DNA of 64,000 nucleotides, taken from positions 1 to 64,000 of the forward strand of contig CAVXUA010000016.1 of the NCBI GenBank assembly GCA_963764825.1, written 5' to 3'. Source of the stretch: JAZGGS01 sp963764825. Its GTDB lineage: Bacteria; Bacteroidota; Ignavibacteria; Ignavibacteriales; Ignavibacteriaceae. Below are positions 1 through 11,406 of this stretch, piece by piece; position 1 is the stretch's first letter; every line of letters begins with the position of its first letter. The notes under the pieces are model-generated. The model did no database searches, was not told the origin of the DNA, and saw only the letters and a program-made list of their open reading frames with translations. The translations under genes and the position numbers were made by a program.

Positions 1-842
1 TTTGTTAGAACAGGTGAAGCTGATCCTACACCTTTAGGTACATTCCGTTCCTTCGATGCCGCACTAACTCTTGGGTACGCAACAAAACTTCATCCCGACT
101 GGGGTGTCGGGATTAACTTCCGGCTTATTCATAGTAGGTTGTCTCCTCAATCGGTTGGAGAGGAAAAAGGATCAGGAGTAGCAACTTCTGTTAGTTTTGA
201 TATTGCCGGAATGTGGAGACCCGAACATTTAGATATTTTCGGGTTGGAATCTTGATAATAGTTTAAGTATTGGTATAAATTTAAGTAACCTTGGTCCAAA
301 AATTTATTATATAGATCAGGCACAGGCAGATCCTATTCCTACAAATTTCCGTTTAGGTATTGCTGCACAATTAATCCAGGATGAATTCAACTCACTTGTG
401 TTCACATCTAGATTTCAGCAAGCTTCTTGTTAGTAAAACTTCCAGGCAAGTTATTGAAGGTGGCGATACAACAACCGTATCCGAATCAGATGATTGGTAC
501 CAGGCAATATTTACTGCGTGGGGAGATAAACCATTCAGTGAAGAGTTAAGAGATATTGTTACCTCGATGGGATTAGAATATTGGTATGGTACACCTGGTG
601 ATTTCCTCTTTGCACTTAGAAGCGGTTTCTTCTATGAAGATCCAAGTTACGGTAACAGGAAGTTTCTAACTTTTGGTGCAGGTATTCGCTATGATATTTA
701 CGGTTTCGATTTTAGTTATATAACTACTTCAGTCTTTAAAGATGGAGAAAATCATCCTCTATCGGATACACTAAGGTTTACTGTTTTAATAGGATGGGGT
801 ACAGTTCCTGAATCAACAAGGGGTTTTCCAAGGGGAATTTAA
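1..842 (+). CDS. porV: T9SS outer-membrane protein PorV (3' part of gene, frameshifted)
   Basis: The gene enters from the left edge, so its start is not visible. PorV (LptO) is an outer-membrane beta-barrel that, in known type IX systems, carries cargo from the SprA translocon to the PorU sortase. The last ~140 codons carry the family's closing features: EYWYG, FFYEDPSYGNRKFLT, YDIYGFDFSY and LSDTLRF, in the usual order before the C-terminus. About 280 codons are present. The reading frame changes twice: frame 1 meets a stop at 253-255 and the protein resumes near 245 in frame 2 (WNLDNSLSIGINLSNLGPK), then changes again near 410. The stop lies 9 bases before the next gene, suggesting co-transcription. 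The neighbourhood of T9SS cargo genes supports the call. Confidence 0.85.
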
Positions 843-851
843 GATCTTAAT

Positions 852-3800
852 ATGAAAAAAGTTTTTGCTGCTTTTCTATTGATACTTGGATTGGGCAGCC
901 TATCTGCCCAATCTTTTATTGCCCAAATTAATCCTTACCCATCCGGAAGTAATAATTACAGTGCAGTTGATACTATTAAAATTCTTGCCGTTATGGTAAG
1001 TTTCCAGGAAGATAGGGACGGTACAACTTTCGGCAATGGAAAGTTCGGCTCAATTTATTCTGAAGATTACGGCAATGATATTTTAGATCCTCTTCCGCAT
1101 GATCAATCCTATTTTGAATCTCACCTTCAATTTGTTCAAAACTATTTTGAAAAAGTATCAAAAGATAATCTGCATATCGATTTACAGTTTTACCCGATAC
1201 ATTTTCTGTGTCGCAAAGGATGAGAGAATATTCGCCATCTCCGGGTTCCGAAGATTTTACTCCAATTGCAGATTTTTCTGTTGAAGCATGGACACTTGCA
1301 GATGGAATTTATCCCGGATTTGATTTTAGTAACTATGATCTCTTCACAATTTTTCATGCTGGAGTTGGTAGAGATGTTTCATTACCCGGAAGCATTGGAA
1401 ACGAAAGAGATCTTCCTTCAGTTTATTTAAGTGATAAAGCATTTAAGGAAATTTACGGATCTGAAAGTTATGAAGGAATTCCTGTTTCGGGTGGATCTTT
1501 TAATATTAAGAACACGATGATAATTCCTGAAACTGAGAGCAGGGAACTAAACACTATTACAGGTACATTTCTTTTTGAAATTACAATTAACGGTTTAATG
1601 TGTGCAAGTGTTGCAAGCCATCTCGGTCTACCAGATCTTTTTGATACTGAAACCGGTTTAAGTGCAATCGGAAGATTTGGTTTGATGGATGGGCAGGGAA
1701 TTTTTGCTTACGCAGGAACTTACCCGCCGAACCGAGTCCCTGGTCTAAAATAAAAATGGGATGGGCGGAGCCTGTTACGCTGGATATTGAAAATGCAAAT
1801 GTAAATCTTGTAACAAATATTGCTGCAGGAATTGGTGATACAGTTATTCTAAAAGTTCCTATTAACTCTTCAGAGTATTATCTTGTTGAAAACAGAAACC
1901 GAGATGCAAATAATGATGGTTCAATTGTTACATATAATGTTAATGGAAGCGTTTTAACACAAACCTTTTTTAAAGATACAACCGGTTACCAGAGTTTTGA
2001 TGTTGATTCACTTTCCGGCGTAGTTACAGATGTAGATGAATTTGATTGGGCAGTTCCCGGTAATGGAATATTAATTTGGCATATTGATGAAAATGTAATA
2101 AATGAAAAGTTAGCGGATAATAAAATAAACACGGATAAAGATAGAAGAGGTGTTGATGTTGAAGAAGCAGATGGTGTGCAGGATATTGGTGAAACCTTTA
2201 TTACAATTTTAGGTGATGAGGTAATTGGCGAAGGAACTGAAGAAGATATGTGGCATGCTTCAAATCCTGCTGAGTTATTTGAAAACAGGTTTGCAAAAGA
2301 TACGCGACCAAACACTTTAACAAACAGTGGTGCAAACAGCTTAATTACAATTAAAGATTTTTCTGAAATCTCCAAGAGATGAGTTTTAATGTTGAGTTTG
2401 GGGATTCTGTGGTAAAACCATTTTTTAATTGAATCACCAGGATTGGATCTAACAACTTCTATTACTTTAGCTGCATCAGCAAATGAATTAGATTTAATTT
2501 TGTTGATGATGCTGGTATTGCAGTAATTACTTATGAGGGCTTTAACGGCATTATAAATAATTTCTCAAGCACAAGAAACCATCCATAATTTGATAGAAGG
2601 AATTTCATATGCTTATGGAACTGATGTGCAATAGATTTAAAGTACTATTATCAGCAGATGGCACTAAGCATGTTTTTTGAAGCAGTTAATTTACAAGCGA
2701 ATATATTATATGCTCTCCTGTGATAGGAGAAAATTTCAATGGTGAATATGAGGTAATAGTAGGGAATAGCAATGGACAAATTATTGTTTATGATTTAGGA
2801 AGTTTACCCGGACAACGATCCTCAATTAAAAGTGTTATTGAATTTGATTCGAATATAGTAGTTAAACAAATATCATCATCAAATTCATATTTTTCCTTTA
2901 TTGCCGATTCTTCATTGTCGACTACTGATCCATTGTTTTATGATAGTGAGGGCAATAGTTATTCCTTTAACGGATGAAAACCCAATCAAGCTTGGCCTTA
3001 CAAAAAATTCTGATGGAGACATTATTAATGTAATCTTAACTGAGGAAAACAATTTTCACCTGTTGTTTGAATGGCTCCATAATTTAGCAACTTTTCATTA
3101 ATGGGTGGGAATAATATTTCTTCATTTTCACTTACTGATTTAAAACAGGACGGCACAAACTACATTGTTGTAAACAATGGAAACAACATCGAAGTTTATA
3201 ATTTAACTGGATCAATGGCAGATAATTTCCATTCGCTGATCCACAAGGAATTGGTTTTGTTGGTACGCCGCTTACAGCAGATTTTGAAGGTGATAATAAT
3301 TCAGAAATTATTTCTGTAACAGAAGATGGAAGAATTTTTGCAATTGATGGAGGAACAGGAAAAGTTGTTCCAGGTTTTCCAATTTCAGTTGGTGCAGGTG
3401 TTTCAGTAACTCCGGTTTTATATAATGCAGATGGCAAAACAAATCTAGCTGTGCTAAATGATCAAAATGTATTATCTAGCATGGTCTATCAGTTCTGTAG
3501 AAGGGAAACTATATTGGTCTGAAGAATATGGTAATCCTCAAAATACATCTTTCGTACCATGCAGCAAAAAACACAAACAGCGATAAACGAATTTTTCCCA
3601 ACAACCAGGGCTTATAATTATCCAAATCCTGTTTATGATGGAGAGACTTTTATACGATACTATGTTTCGGAAGATTCAAAAATAAATATTAAAATATTCG
3701 ATCTTGCAGGAGATTATGTTGCAGAACTTAATGATGATGCGCAGGGTGGAATGGATAATGAAACTCTATGGAATGTTGCTGATATACAGAGCGGTGTTTA

Positions 3801-3861
3801 CCTTGCAAGAATTGAAGCAACAAGCAATAGCGGAAAACGGAACACGCAATTATTAAAATAG
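852..3861 (+). CDS. M6-metalloprotease-like secreted protein with lost catalytic motif, T9SS cargo (many frameshifts)
   Basis: It begins with a signal peptide (MKKVFAAFLLILGLGSLSAQ). The first ~500 codons follow the M6 (immune inhibitor A-like) layout, including LGLPDLFDTETG and FGLMDGQG after the catalytic region and EYYLVENRNRD plus ILIWHIDENV further on. Where active family members read HEFGH, this one reads ASVAS followed by H, so both zinc ligands and the general base are absent. An active relative at 47.2 kb keeps HEFGH. The middle (2.4-3.5 kb) looks like FG-GAP/propeller repeats. The end (3.6-3.86 kb) is a variant sorting domain (YNYPNPVYDGETFIRYYV ... GVYLARI). At least six frame changes occur, near 1200, 1750, 2375, 2400-2720, 2970, 3095 and 3240. 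It lies 9 bases after porV. The family is clear; loss of activity is inferred from the motif. Confidence 0.7.
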
Positions 3862-3925
3862 CAGTAGTAAAATAACTATCTATTAAATCGATACTTTAAA
3901 TTGCAATTTAAGAACAATTTACAAA

Positions 3926-4009
3926 CAAATCACAATTACCAAATTCGAATATCAAAATATCATTTAAAATTGATTTTAAAAATTATTTGTGTTTTAAATT
4001 TGTGATTTG
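3926..4009. repeat. Imperfect AT-rich palindrome between two genes
   Basis: Outer arms caaatcacaa (3926-3935) and ttgtgatttg (4000-4009) are exact reverse complements. The centre holds a second perfect arm pair, tttaaaat (3963-3970) and attttaaa (3973-3980). The parts in between pair poorly. It lies in the 168-base gap before the next gene and has no U-tract, so it is not a standard terminator. It may be a degenerate intergenic repeat. Confidence 0.5.
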
Positions 4010-4029
4010 AATTTTAATATAACACACAA

Positions 4030-7000
4030 ATGAAAAAATTTTTCATAATTCTAGTTTTACATTTCGCACAAAGTCGATTTGCTCAATTTACAGAATTCCA
4101 TCCTGAACTTGATTGGTACACAATTAAAGGAGAGCATATTGAAGTTCATTACCACGAAGGTGCTGAACGAACTGCAAGAGTAGTTGCAAAAATTGCTGAT
4201 GAAATTTGGGATCCTATCTGTTCACTTTATGGTTACGAACCGGATGATGTACATTATGTTATAAAAGATATTGATGATTACTCGAACGGTGCAACTTATT
4301 TCTTCGATAATAAAATTGAAATATGGACAAGCGCCTTGGATTTTGATCTTAGGGGAGCTCACAACTGGCTCCGGAATGTAATTTCTCACGAGTTTACTCA
4401 TCTTGTTCAGCTTCAATCGGCAATGAAAGCATCGCGCAGCATACCTGCGGTTTTTCTCCAGGTACTTAGTTACGAAGATGCACGGCGACCGGATATTCTT
4501 TACGGTTTTCCAAATTATGTGGTTTCATATCCTCTTGCAACCATTAATGTCCCTGCATGGTTTGCAGAAGGAACAGCACAGTACATGCGTAAAGAATTTG
4601 ATTATGATAATTGGGATTCTCATCGCGATATGATTCTTAGAAGTTATGTACTCGATGGAAATATGTTAACGTGGGAACAGATGGGAGTTTTCGGTAAAGA
4701 CAAGTCTTGGTAACGAATCGGTTTATAATTCAGGATTTGCATTAACAAGGTACATTGCTCAAAAATATGGTGAAGATAAACTTGGAAAAATAACCAGGGC
4801 GCTGGGCAGCTTTGGTAACTTTACAATTGATGCGGCATTTGATGATGTGCTTGGTAAAGATGGAATAGAAATTTATAATGAGTGGCAGGATTTTCTTGTT
4901 GAAGATTATAATAAACGGAGCAAAGATGTTTTAGAAAATCTGCTTGAAGGTAAGAAGGTAGCAGAAACCGGCTTTGGAAATTTTTATCCTTCATTCAGGG
5001 ATGACTCTTCAACTATTTGTTATGTTTCTAATAAATCATCAGATTATTTTGGTCCTTCATCTCTTTATGAGTATAATTTAAAAACTGGTAAAGATAAATT
5101 GCTGGTAAGCGGGGTTCGCTCAACTTACAGCTGGATTCCCGGTGAGCAAAAAATTATTTATTCAAAAATTACTGAAGATAACCCGCACGGTTACAATGTG
5201 CACGATCTTATTTATTTATGATATTAATAAGGATGAAGAAACAAGGTTAACACATAATCTTCGTGCAAACCAGCCCTCCGTTTCAAATGATGGCAAGAAA
5301 ATTGTTTTCCTTTTCCAGAAGGATGGAACTACAAACCTTGGAATAGTTGATATTGATGGATTAAATTTTAAACGACTTACATTTTTTGAAAACGGTGAAC
5401 AGGTTTATAATCCAAAATTTTCAAATGATGATTCATACATAATTTTTGATTACTCATATCATCACACAAGGGATATAGCAAAAGTAGATGTTGAAGGGGG
5501 TAAACACGAATTTATTTTTGCAACAGAGAATGATCAAAGGAATCCTGTCTTCGATAAAAACGGAAATATTATTTATTCATCTGATGAAACAGGAATATTT
5601 AATATTTATTTTTACAATCCTGAAACTAAAGAAAAAAAACAACTTACAAATGTTATTGGCGGAGCTTTTATGCCTTCGGTGAATGATAAAGGTGATATAA
5701 CTTACGCAGGTTATACTTCTGAAGGATATAAAATATTTTTTATCAGCAATGATGAAATTAGTAGTGAGCAATTAACTCATAGCTACATCGTAACAGGTAA
5801 TCCACCTCTGGATAAAGATCTCGCTGAACGGTGATATTTCTAACTTTGATATCAACTCACTCAATAATTTTAATGATTATGAAACTCCAAATATTGAGGA
5901 AGAAATTTACGGTGGTGCATTTTCGCGGCTAACACTTTTTCCTGTTTATCAGAATTGATAATTATAATACCACAAATAATTTTCTTCAAAAAGTTAAACC
6001 AGGTTTATATGTTACTTCAAGCGATATGCTAAACCGTTATGCTTTCTTTGCAGGGGCTTCAATCAATACACGTCTTGAGAGTGATCTCTTCTTTATTTTT
6101 GATTACAGGAGTAAACTTCCGTTGCTTAGCTCAATCGGATTAAGACCTGAGTTATCTGCAGAAATTTATAGTACAAGCAGGGAATCGGATGTGGATATAT
6201 TTTTTGGAGTGGATTCATCAGGCGGAGAAGTTACTTATGATCAAATTATTCCCACAGAGGTTACTTATAATCTTTTTGAATTTGATTTTGTTGCACGCCA
6301 CAGGTTGTTTGATAGGTTCCAGAATCTGGAGCTAAGATTTATATACAGCAATTACACTGCTACACTTGGAAGTTTTATAATAAGAACCGATGGCGATCCG
6401 ATTCTTTATCCAACAACTGATGATACATATTTTGTGGGTAGAGATTTTCGAGTTAAGTATTCATACAGTGCAATTGCAAGAACAAGAGATACGGATATAA
6501 ATCCAATCGGTTTAGAAGTTGATTTAACTTATGATTATGAGTGGAATAAGTTTAATGAAGGAGGGTGAGTACACAATTGAAGACGGCTTACTGAAGCCTG
6601 CTTATAAAAATTTCAATTTCCACCGGGTGGAATTAGATGCAAGTTTATACTTTCCTCTTTGGGCTGATCATACTTTATCAGCACGGCTTCGTTTAGGTTC
6701 TATCTTCGGTCCTCCTGTTGCAGATTTCTTTGATTTTTATCTTGGCGGACTTATCGGTTTTAAAGCTTATCCGTTTTATGCAATTAGTGGAAATGAAGTT
6801 GCATGGCTAAATCTAACTTATAGATTTCCTTTATGGCGAAATATAGATACAAAATTTGCTTTCCTATATTTTGATAAAATATTTCTCTCCTTTCATGCAG
6901 ATATTGGAAATGCATGGACGGGCGATATTCCTGATATTGATAATTTCAAAAAGGGAGCGGGCGCTGAAATTAGAATTCATATGAATTCATATTACCTTTT

Positions 7001-7157
7001 CCCATCAGCACTTTTCTTTAATGCATCTTATGGCTTCGATACTTTTGAGAGGATTGTAAACCGCCAGACTATTACATACGGTAAAGAATGGAGATTTTAC
7101 GGCGGTCTGCTTTTTGGGTTTGATATTGTTAATAATCAGAACTTTATTAGAAATTGA
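4030..7157 (+). CDS. Peptidase MA-like gluzincin + TolB-like propeller + outer-membrane barrel fusion (frameshifted)
   Basis: About 1,040 codons in three parts. After a signal peptide (MKKFFIILVLHFAQSRFAQ), residues ~20-240 form a gluzincin domain of the peptidase MA-like type, with the zinc motif HEFTH and the third-ligand motif WFAEGTAQYM. Residues ~330-600 show repeated WD40-like/TolB strands (QPSVSNDGKKIVFLF, PKFSNDDSYIIF, NPVFDKNGNIIYSS, PSVNDKGDITYAG). The last ~400 residues look like a D15/BamA-type barrel (FPLWRNIDTKFAFLYFD, GNAWTG). Frame changes occur near 4710, 5215, 5830, 5955 and 6565. The protein is probably anchored in the outer membrane by the barrel with the protease exposed on one side. 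Its substrate is unknown. Catalytic residues are intact, so an active metallopeptidase is likely. Confidence 0.75.
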
Positions 7158-7171
7158 TTGTTAGAAGGTTT

Positions 7172-8013
7172 ATGATGAAAATTTTATTTCAAAGATTTTT
7201 CTTTGCGTTTTTGTTATTACCAGCATTATTATTTGCTCAGAACATTGAGGATAAATCTTTCCTGTTAACTGGTCAGCTTCATACAGATTCAAAAATTATT
7301 CTGAATAATTACAAGCAGCACCAGACGGTTTTTTCTGATGAATTGCCCGGAAGGAAAACTCCTGTTCTTTCTGGAATCCTTTCTGCAGTTATTCCCGGAG
7401 CAGGACAATTTTATAACGAAGATTACTGGATTGCAGGAATCTTTCTTGCTGCCGAAGCTGCATTAATTACTGTTGGACTTACTATATGATAAAAAAGGTG
7501 ATGAACAAACAGCGAGTTTTGAAAAATATGCAGATGAAAATTGGAGTGTCGTTAGATTATGCTAAGTGGTTGAATGACTAATGGAGCGTGCAATAACTAT
7601 TGATGAAACAACTCCTGGTTTACAACCTTGGGAAAGAGTTGATTGGGCTGAATTAAATGCTGCTGAAACCGGTTCACATCATCTTACCTCCTCATGGCGA
7701 ACAGCAATATTATGAACTTATCGGAAAATATCACCAGTATATTCCTGGCTGGCCAGGTGGAATGATAATATAAACTGTTCCTCAGATTATGCTTGATTAT
7801 TCCAGATGCGAGGGGCAAGCAAATGATTACTACAGCACAGCCAAAACAGCGGTAATAGGAATCTATATAAACCATCTTCTCAGTGCTATTGAAGCAGTTT
7901 GGGGTGCAACAAGGTTTAATAACGATATTGCACTTAATGTAAGAGTAAAGAGTATTAACGTTGCAAACAGGATTGAGTTTATACCAACTCTGAATTTTAG
8001 ATATAGTTTTTAG
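7172..8013 (+). CDS. DUF5683-type envelope protein (frameshifted)
   Basis: The start at 7172 follows an AGAAGG ribosome binding site; upstream codons in the same frame overlap the previous gene and are less likely. A signal peptide (ILFQRFFFAFLLLPALLFAQ) is followed by VLSGILSAVIPGAGQFYNEDYWIAGIFLAAEAALI. That P-G-x-G-x-x-Y segment with an adjoining hydrophobic stretch is characteristic of DUF5683-like proteins in Bacteroidota. The gene is ~280 codons with breaks near 7488, 7580, 7660 and 7770. The end (IEFIPTLNFRYSF) resembles a last outer-membrane strand. It ends 50 bases before a terminator, so it is probably the last gene of the porV group. Function is unknown. Confidence 0.65.
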
Positions 8014-8064
8014 TAGAACAAGAATAACTTAGCTAAACCAAATACGCAGATTTTATAACATTTT

Positions 8065-8093
8065 AAAGCCCTGGATATTACAGGGCTTTTTTT
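8065..8093 (+). terminator. Rho-independent terminator after the DUF5683-type gene
   Basis: A perfect 9-bp stem, aaagccctg (8065-8073) with cagggcttt (8081-8089), has a 7-base loop and is followed by a run of T. Confidence 0.9.
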
Positions 8094-8239
8094 ATGGGAT
8101 AAATAAATATCTTGTTATTTCCCTCGGTGATTGACTAAAGTTAGATGTATTATTAATTATTCCTTACTTAAGATTGCTATCAAAAATCTATTCAACAACT
8201 TACCTTCAAAATAAACTTCCTAACAAAGAATTATAATAT

Positions 8240-11126
8240 ATGAGGCAGAAAATGAATATTCGTCTTACTGTTATTTCAATTTTAATTTTACTGGCAGTTA
8301 ATGTGCTTGCGCAATCCGGTACAAAATATCTTGTTGAGATTTCTCTCTTAGATGATGAAAAACTTAATAGACTTGAAGACCTTAAAATTCCAGTAGTACA
8401 TTTTACGGATGAATCACTTATAACTTTGCTAACCCAGCCAAAGCTTAACAAAGTTGAAGAACTTAATATTAGTTTTAAAATCCTGGATGAAAAGCAGGCA
8501 AGTGATAGCTATTATATCGTTTCTTCATCGAACCAAATTGATATTGATAGTAAGATTACTGGAGAGCATATTGTATTCAAAGGTGAAGAAAATGCTATCA
8601 TAAAGAATATGAATCTGAGTATTTCCGATTTGATGCAAAAGAGTATTAGCATAGTTGAATTAAATGGAGTCAATCTATTTAAAAATGAAAAATTTGTTTT
8701 ACCTCAAACTGATTTTCAATTAAGTGATACTACTATTGCTCAAATTGTAGCTGCTGTTAATCCTGATAGTGTGAAATATATAATCCAAAGCTTACAGGAT
8801 TTTGAAACACGTTTTCTTTTCGCATCTACAAGAGATTCTGTTGCAGGATGGATAAAAGCCCAGTTTATCCGATGGGGTTATACAGATGTTGTAATAGATT
8901 CATTTGAATATGACGGCACATGGCAGAAAAATGTTGTAGCTACATTGCCTGGCATATACACCCCAGATAAAATAAATATTGTGGGTGGACATCATGATTC
9001 ATATTCTTCCGGCGATCCTATGGTTTTTGCTCCCGGTGCAGATGATAATGCAAGCGGTACCTCGGCTGTACTTGAAATTGCACGTGTTTTAAAAGAAACA
9101 AATTATCAACCGGAATCCACAATAAAATTTATCACTTTTGCTGCTGAAGAATATGGTTTGTGGGGAAGTAAAGACTATGCTCTTAAAGCTTATAATTCTG
9201 GAATGGATATTAAATATTATGATTAACCACGATATGATTAGTCATACATACAGTCCTGTTGCTAATAGTACTGTTGATATTAATTATTACGCAGGATTTG
9301 AATATTTAAGAGAGCTTGCAATGTATTGTACACAAACTTATTCGATTATCACCCCGCATAATGGCAGCCAGAACAGTTCAGGTTCAGATAGCCATTCATT
9401 CTGGCAATTAGGTTTTCCATCAGTTTATTTTGAAGAAAGAGATTTTAGTCCTTATTACCATTCACCCGCGGATACAATTGGCAACTACAACATGGAGTTC
9501 TGCGCTGAAGTAATTAAGTCATCGTGTGCAACATTGCTTTCGCAAATAGTTATCCCTTCTCCCATAAAGAATTACAAGTTAGTTGATGGTGGAAATGGTA
9601 GTTCTTTAGCTTTAAACTGGAGCCCCAACATGGAACCCGATTTAGATGGTTACAATATCTACATCGGAACCTCAACAGGAGTTTATGATAGCACATTCAG
9701 CACATTAGATACAGTTTATATTCTTAGTGGATTAATAGAAGGAACAACATACTATGCTGGAGTTTCTGCATATGATAATGCTGGAAATGAAAGCATAATT
9801 GTTGAGAGAAATGCAACTCCACTTGTTCTTCCGCTTCCACCATCGGGTTTTACTGCTATACCAATATGGCATCAAGTAGAACTCAACTGGAACGCCAACC
9901 TTGAATTTGATCTGATGGGGTATAATATCTACCGCTCTGAGATAGAAGGAGTGCTTGGTGATAAACAAAATTCCTCAATTTACACTGATACTATTTATGT
10001 GGATATTAATGCAACTAATGGAGTTTACTATTATTACACAGTAAAAGCAGTAGATAACCAGCTAAATGAAAGTGAAAATAATACAACTTTACGTTCAAGA
10101 GTTGTTTCATTGGACCAGGGAATTTTGATAGTAGATGAAACCGCAGATGGAGATGGTTCACCTATGAAACCCACAGATGAACAAGTAGATGATTTTTACA
10201 ATGAACTTTTCTCGAACTTTACAAGCGAAGATTATGACTTGATAGAGGAGGGAAGTATAGGATTGGCTGATATTGGTGCGTATTCATCAGTTATATGGCA
10301 TGGAAATGATGAAATAGATTTAAGCGGACCCTTTAATTCCAAACAAAGTATAAAAGAGTATTTAGATTTCGGCGGAAACTTATTTTATACGGGTTATCGT
10401 CCATCCAAAGCATTTGAACAAGTGGTTGGGTTGCAAGGTTCATTCGGGACTGGGGATTTTATTTATGATTACCTGAAAATAGATGAATCGTTGAGCACAA
10501 TATTTGCATTGTTTAACGGCTCAATAGGAACTGAAACCGGGTACAGTAATATTTTTATTGATTCTGCGAAAACCCTCGCATCAAACCAGTTTCACTTAAA
10601 AACCATTGAAAATATAAATCCTTCAAGTTCAGGAACCGCTATTTATAAATATGAAACTATGTTTGATTCATCTTCAACTCAAGGCATCTTAAAGGGTAAA
10701 CCAGTTGGTGTAGAATATATTGGAACGGATTTTAAAACAGTTACGCTTAGTTTTCCGTTATATTATATGAATTTATCAGAAGCAAAAGAATTAGCAGAAT
10801 ATATAATGACTGATAAATTTGAAGAAGTAATGCCTGTTGAAAATGATGAAATTGTTTTACCATCAGAATATGGTCTTTCACAAAATTATCCTAATCCGTT
10901 CAATCCATCAACGAAGATAAAATACTCAATTCCACAATCATCTCACGTGTTAATAAAAATATTTGATGTTCTTGGTAATGAGGTTCTGACATTAGCTAAT
11001 AGTCAAAAATCTGTTGGAAATTATGAAGTTACATTTAACGCATCAAGTTTACCAAGTGGAATTTATTTCTATCAACTTATAGCAGGAAATTTTGTTGAAA
11101 CTAAGAAGATGATATTGATAAAATAG
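8240..11126 (+). CDS. Secreted M28 family zinc aminopeptidase with FN3 domains, T9SS cargo (one frameshift)
   Basis: About 960 codons. After a signal peptide (LTVISILILLAVNVLAQ) and a ~150-residue N-terminal region, an M28 catalytic domain shows the di-zinc ligands in order: GGHHDS, GADDNASG, AAEEYG, the INHDMISH aspartate, and YYHSPADT. Two fibronectin type III-like repeats follow (WSPNMEPDLDGYNIY and WNANLEFDLMGYNIYRS), then a ~190-residue domain that resembles those after immune inhibitor A-type proteases. The T9SS sorting domain (LSQNYPNPFNPSTKIKYS ... ETKKMILIK) ends the protein. An extra T near 9217 splits it; removing it restores DIKYMINHDM. Start 8240 or 8252 are both possible. It is preceded by a terminator and stands alone. 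All metal ligands are present, so activity is likely. Confidence 0.88.
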
Positions 11127-11406
11127 TGTTTTATAAAGCTCCAGGTTTTGTCTGAAATAACAAAAGTACTGAGTATTTTTTCCAAGATATAAATTTTATA
11201 TACCGATTTCCTATACTTCAACCAACATGCTTCTTATTAATTTAATTAATAGGTTCTACTGTTAATGGTGATACAAACTTCCAAAATCCATTTTGATTAA
11301 TACGAATAATTTGTGTTACCATATTTAATTAGATCGATAATATTATATGTAAATTAATGTGCAGTAAATTTTTACTACTTCAGAAATCTAAATTTGGAGA
11401 AATAAA

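Noticed and set aside
11127..11406. Possible fourth copy of the 77-nt element upstream of the BNR gene (tttactacttcagaaatc)
   Set aside because: Only a short stretch resembles the 5' strand; the gagagaaac string, the cttcccc string and the 3' helix strand are missing. The 280-base gap shows nothing else I can support.
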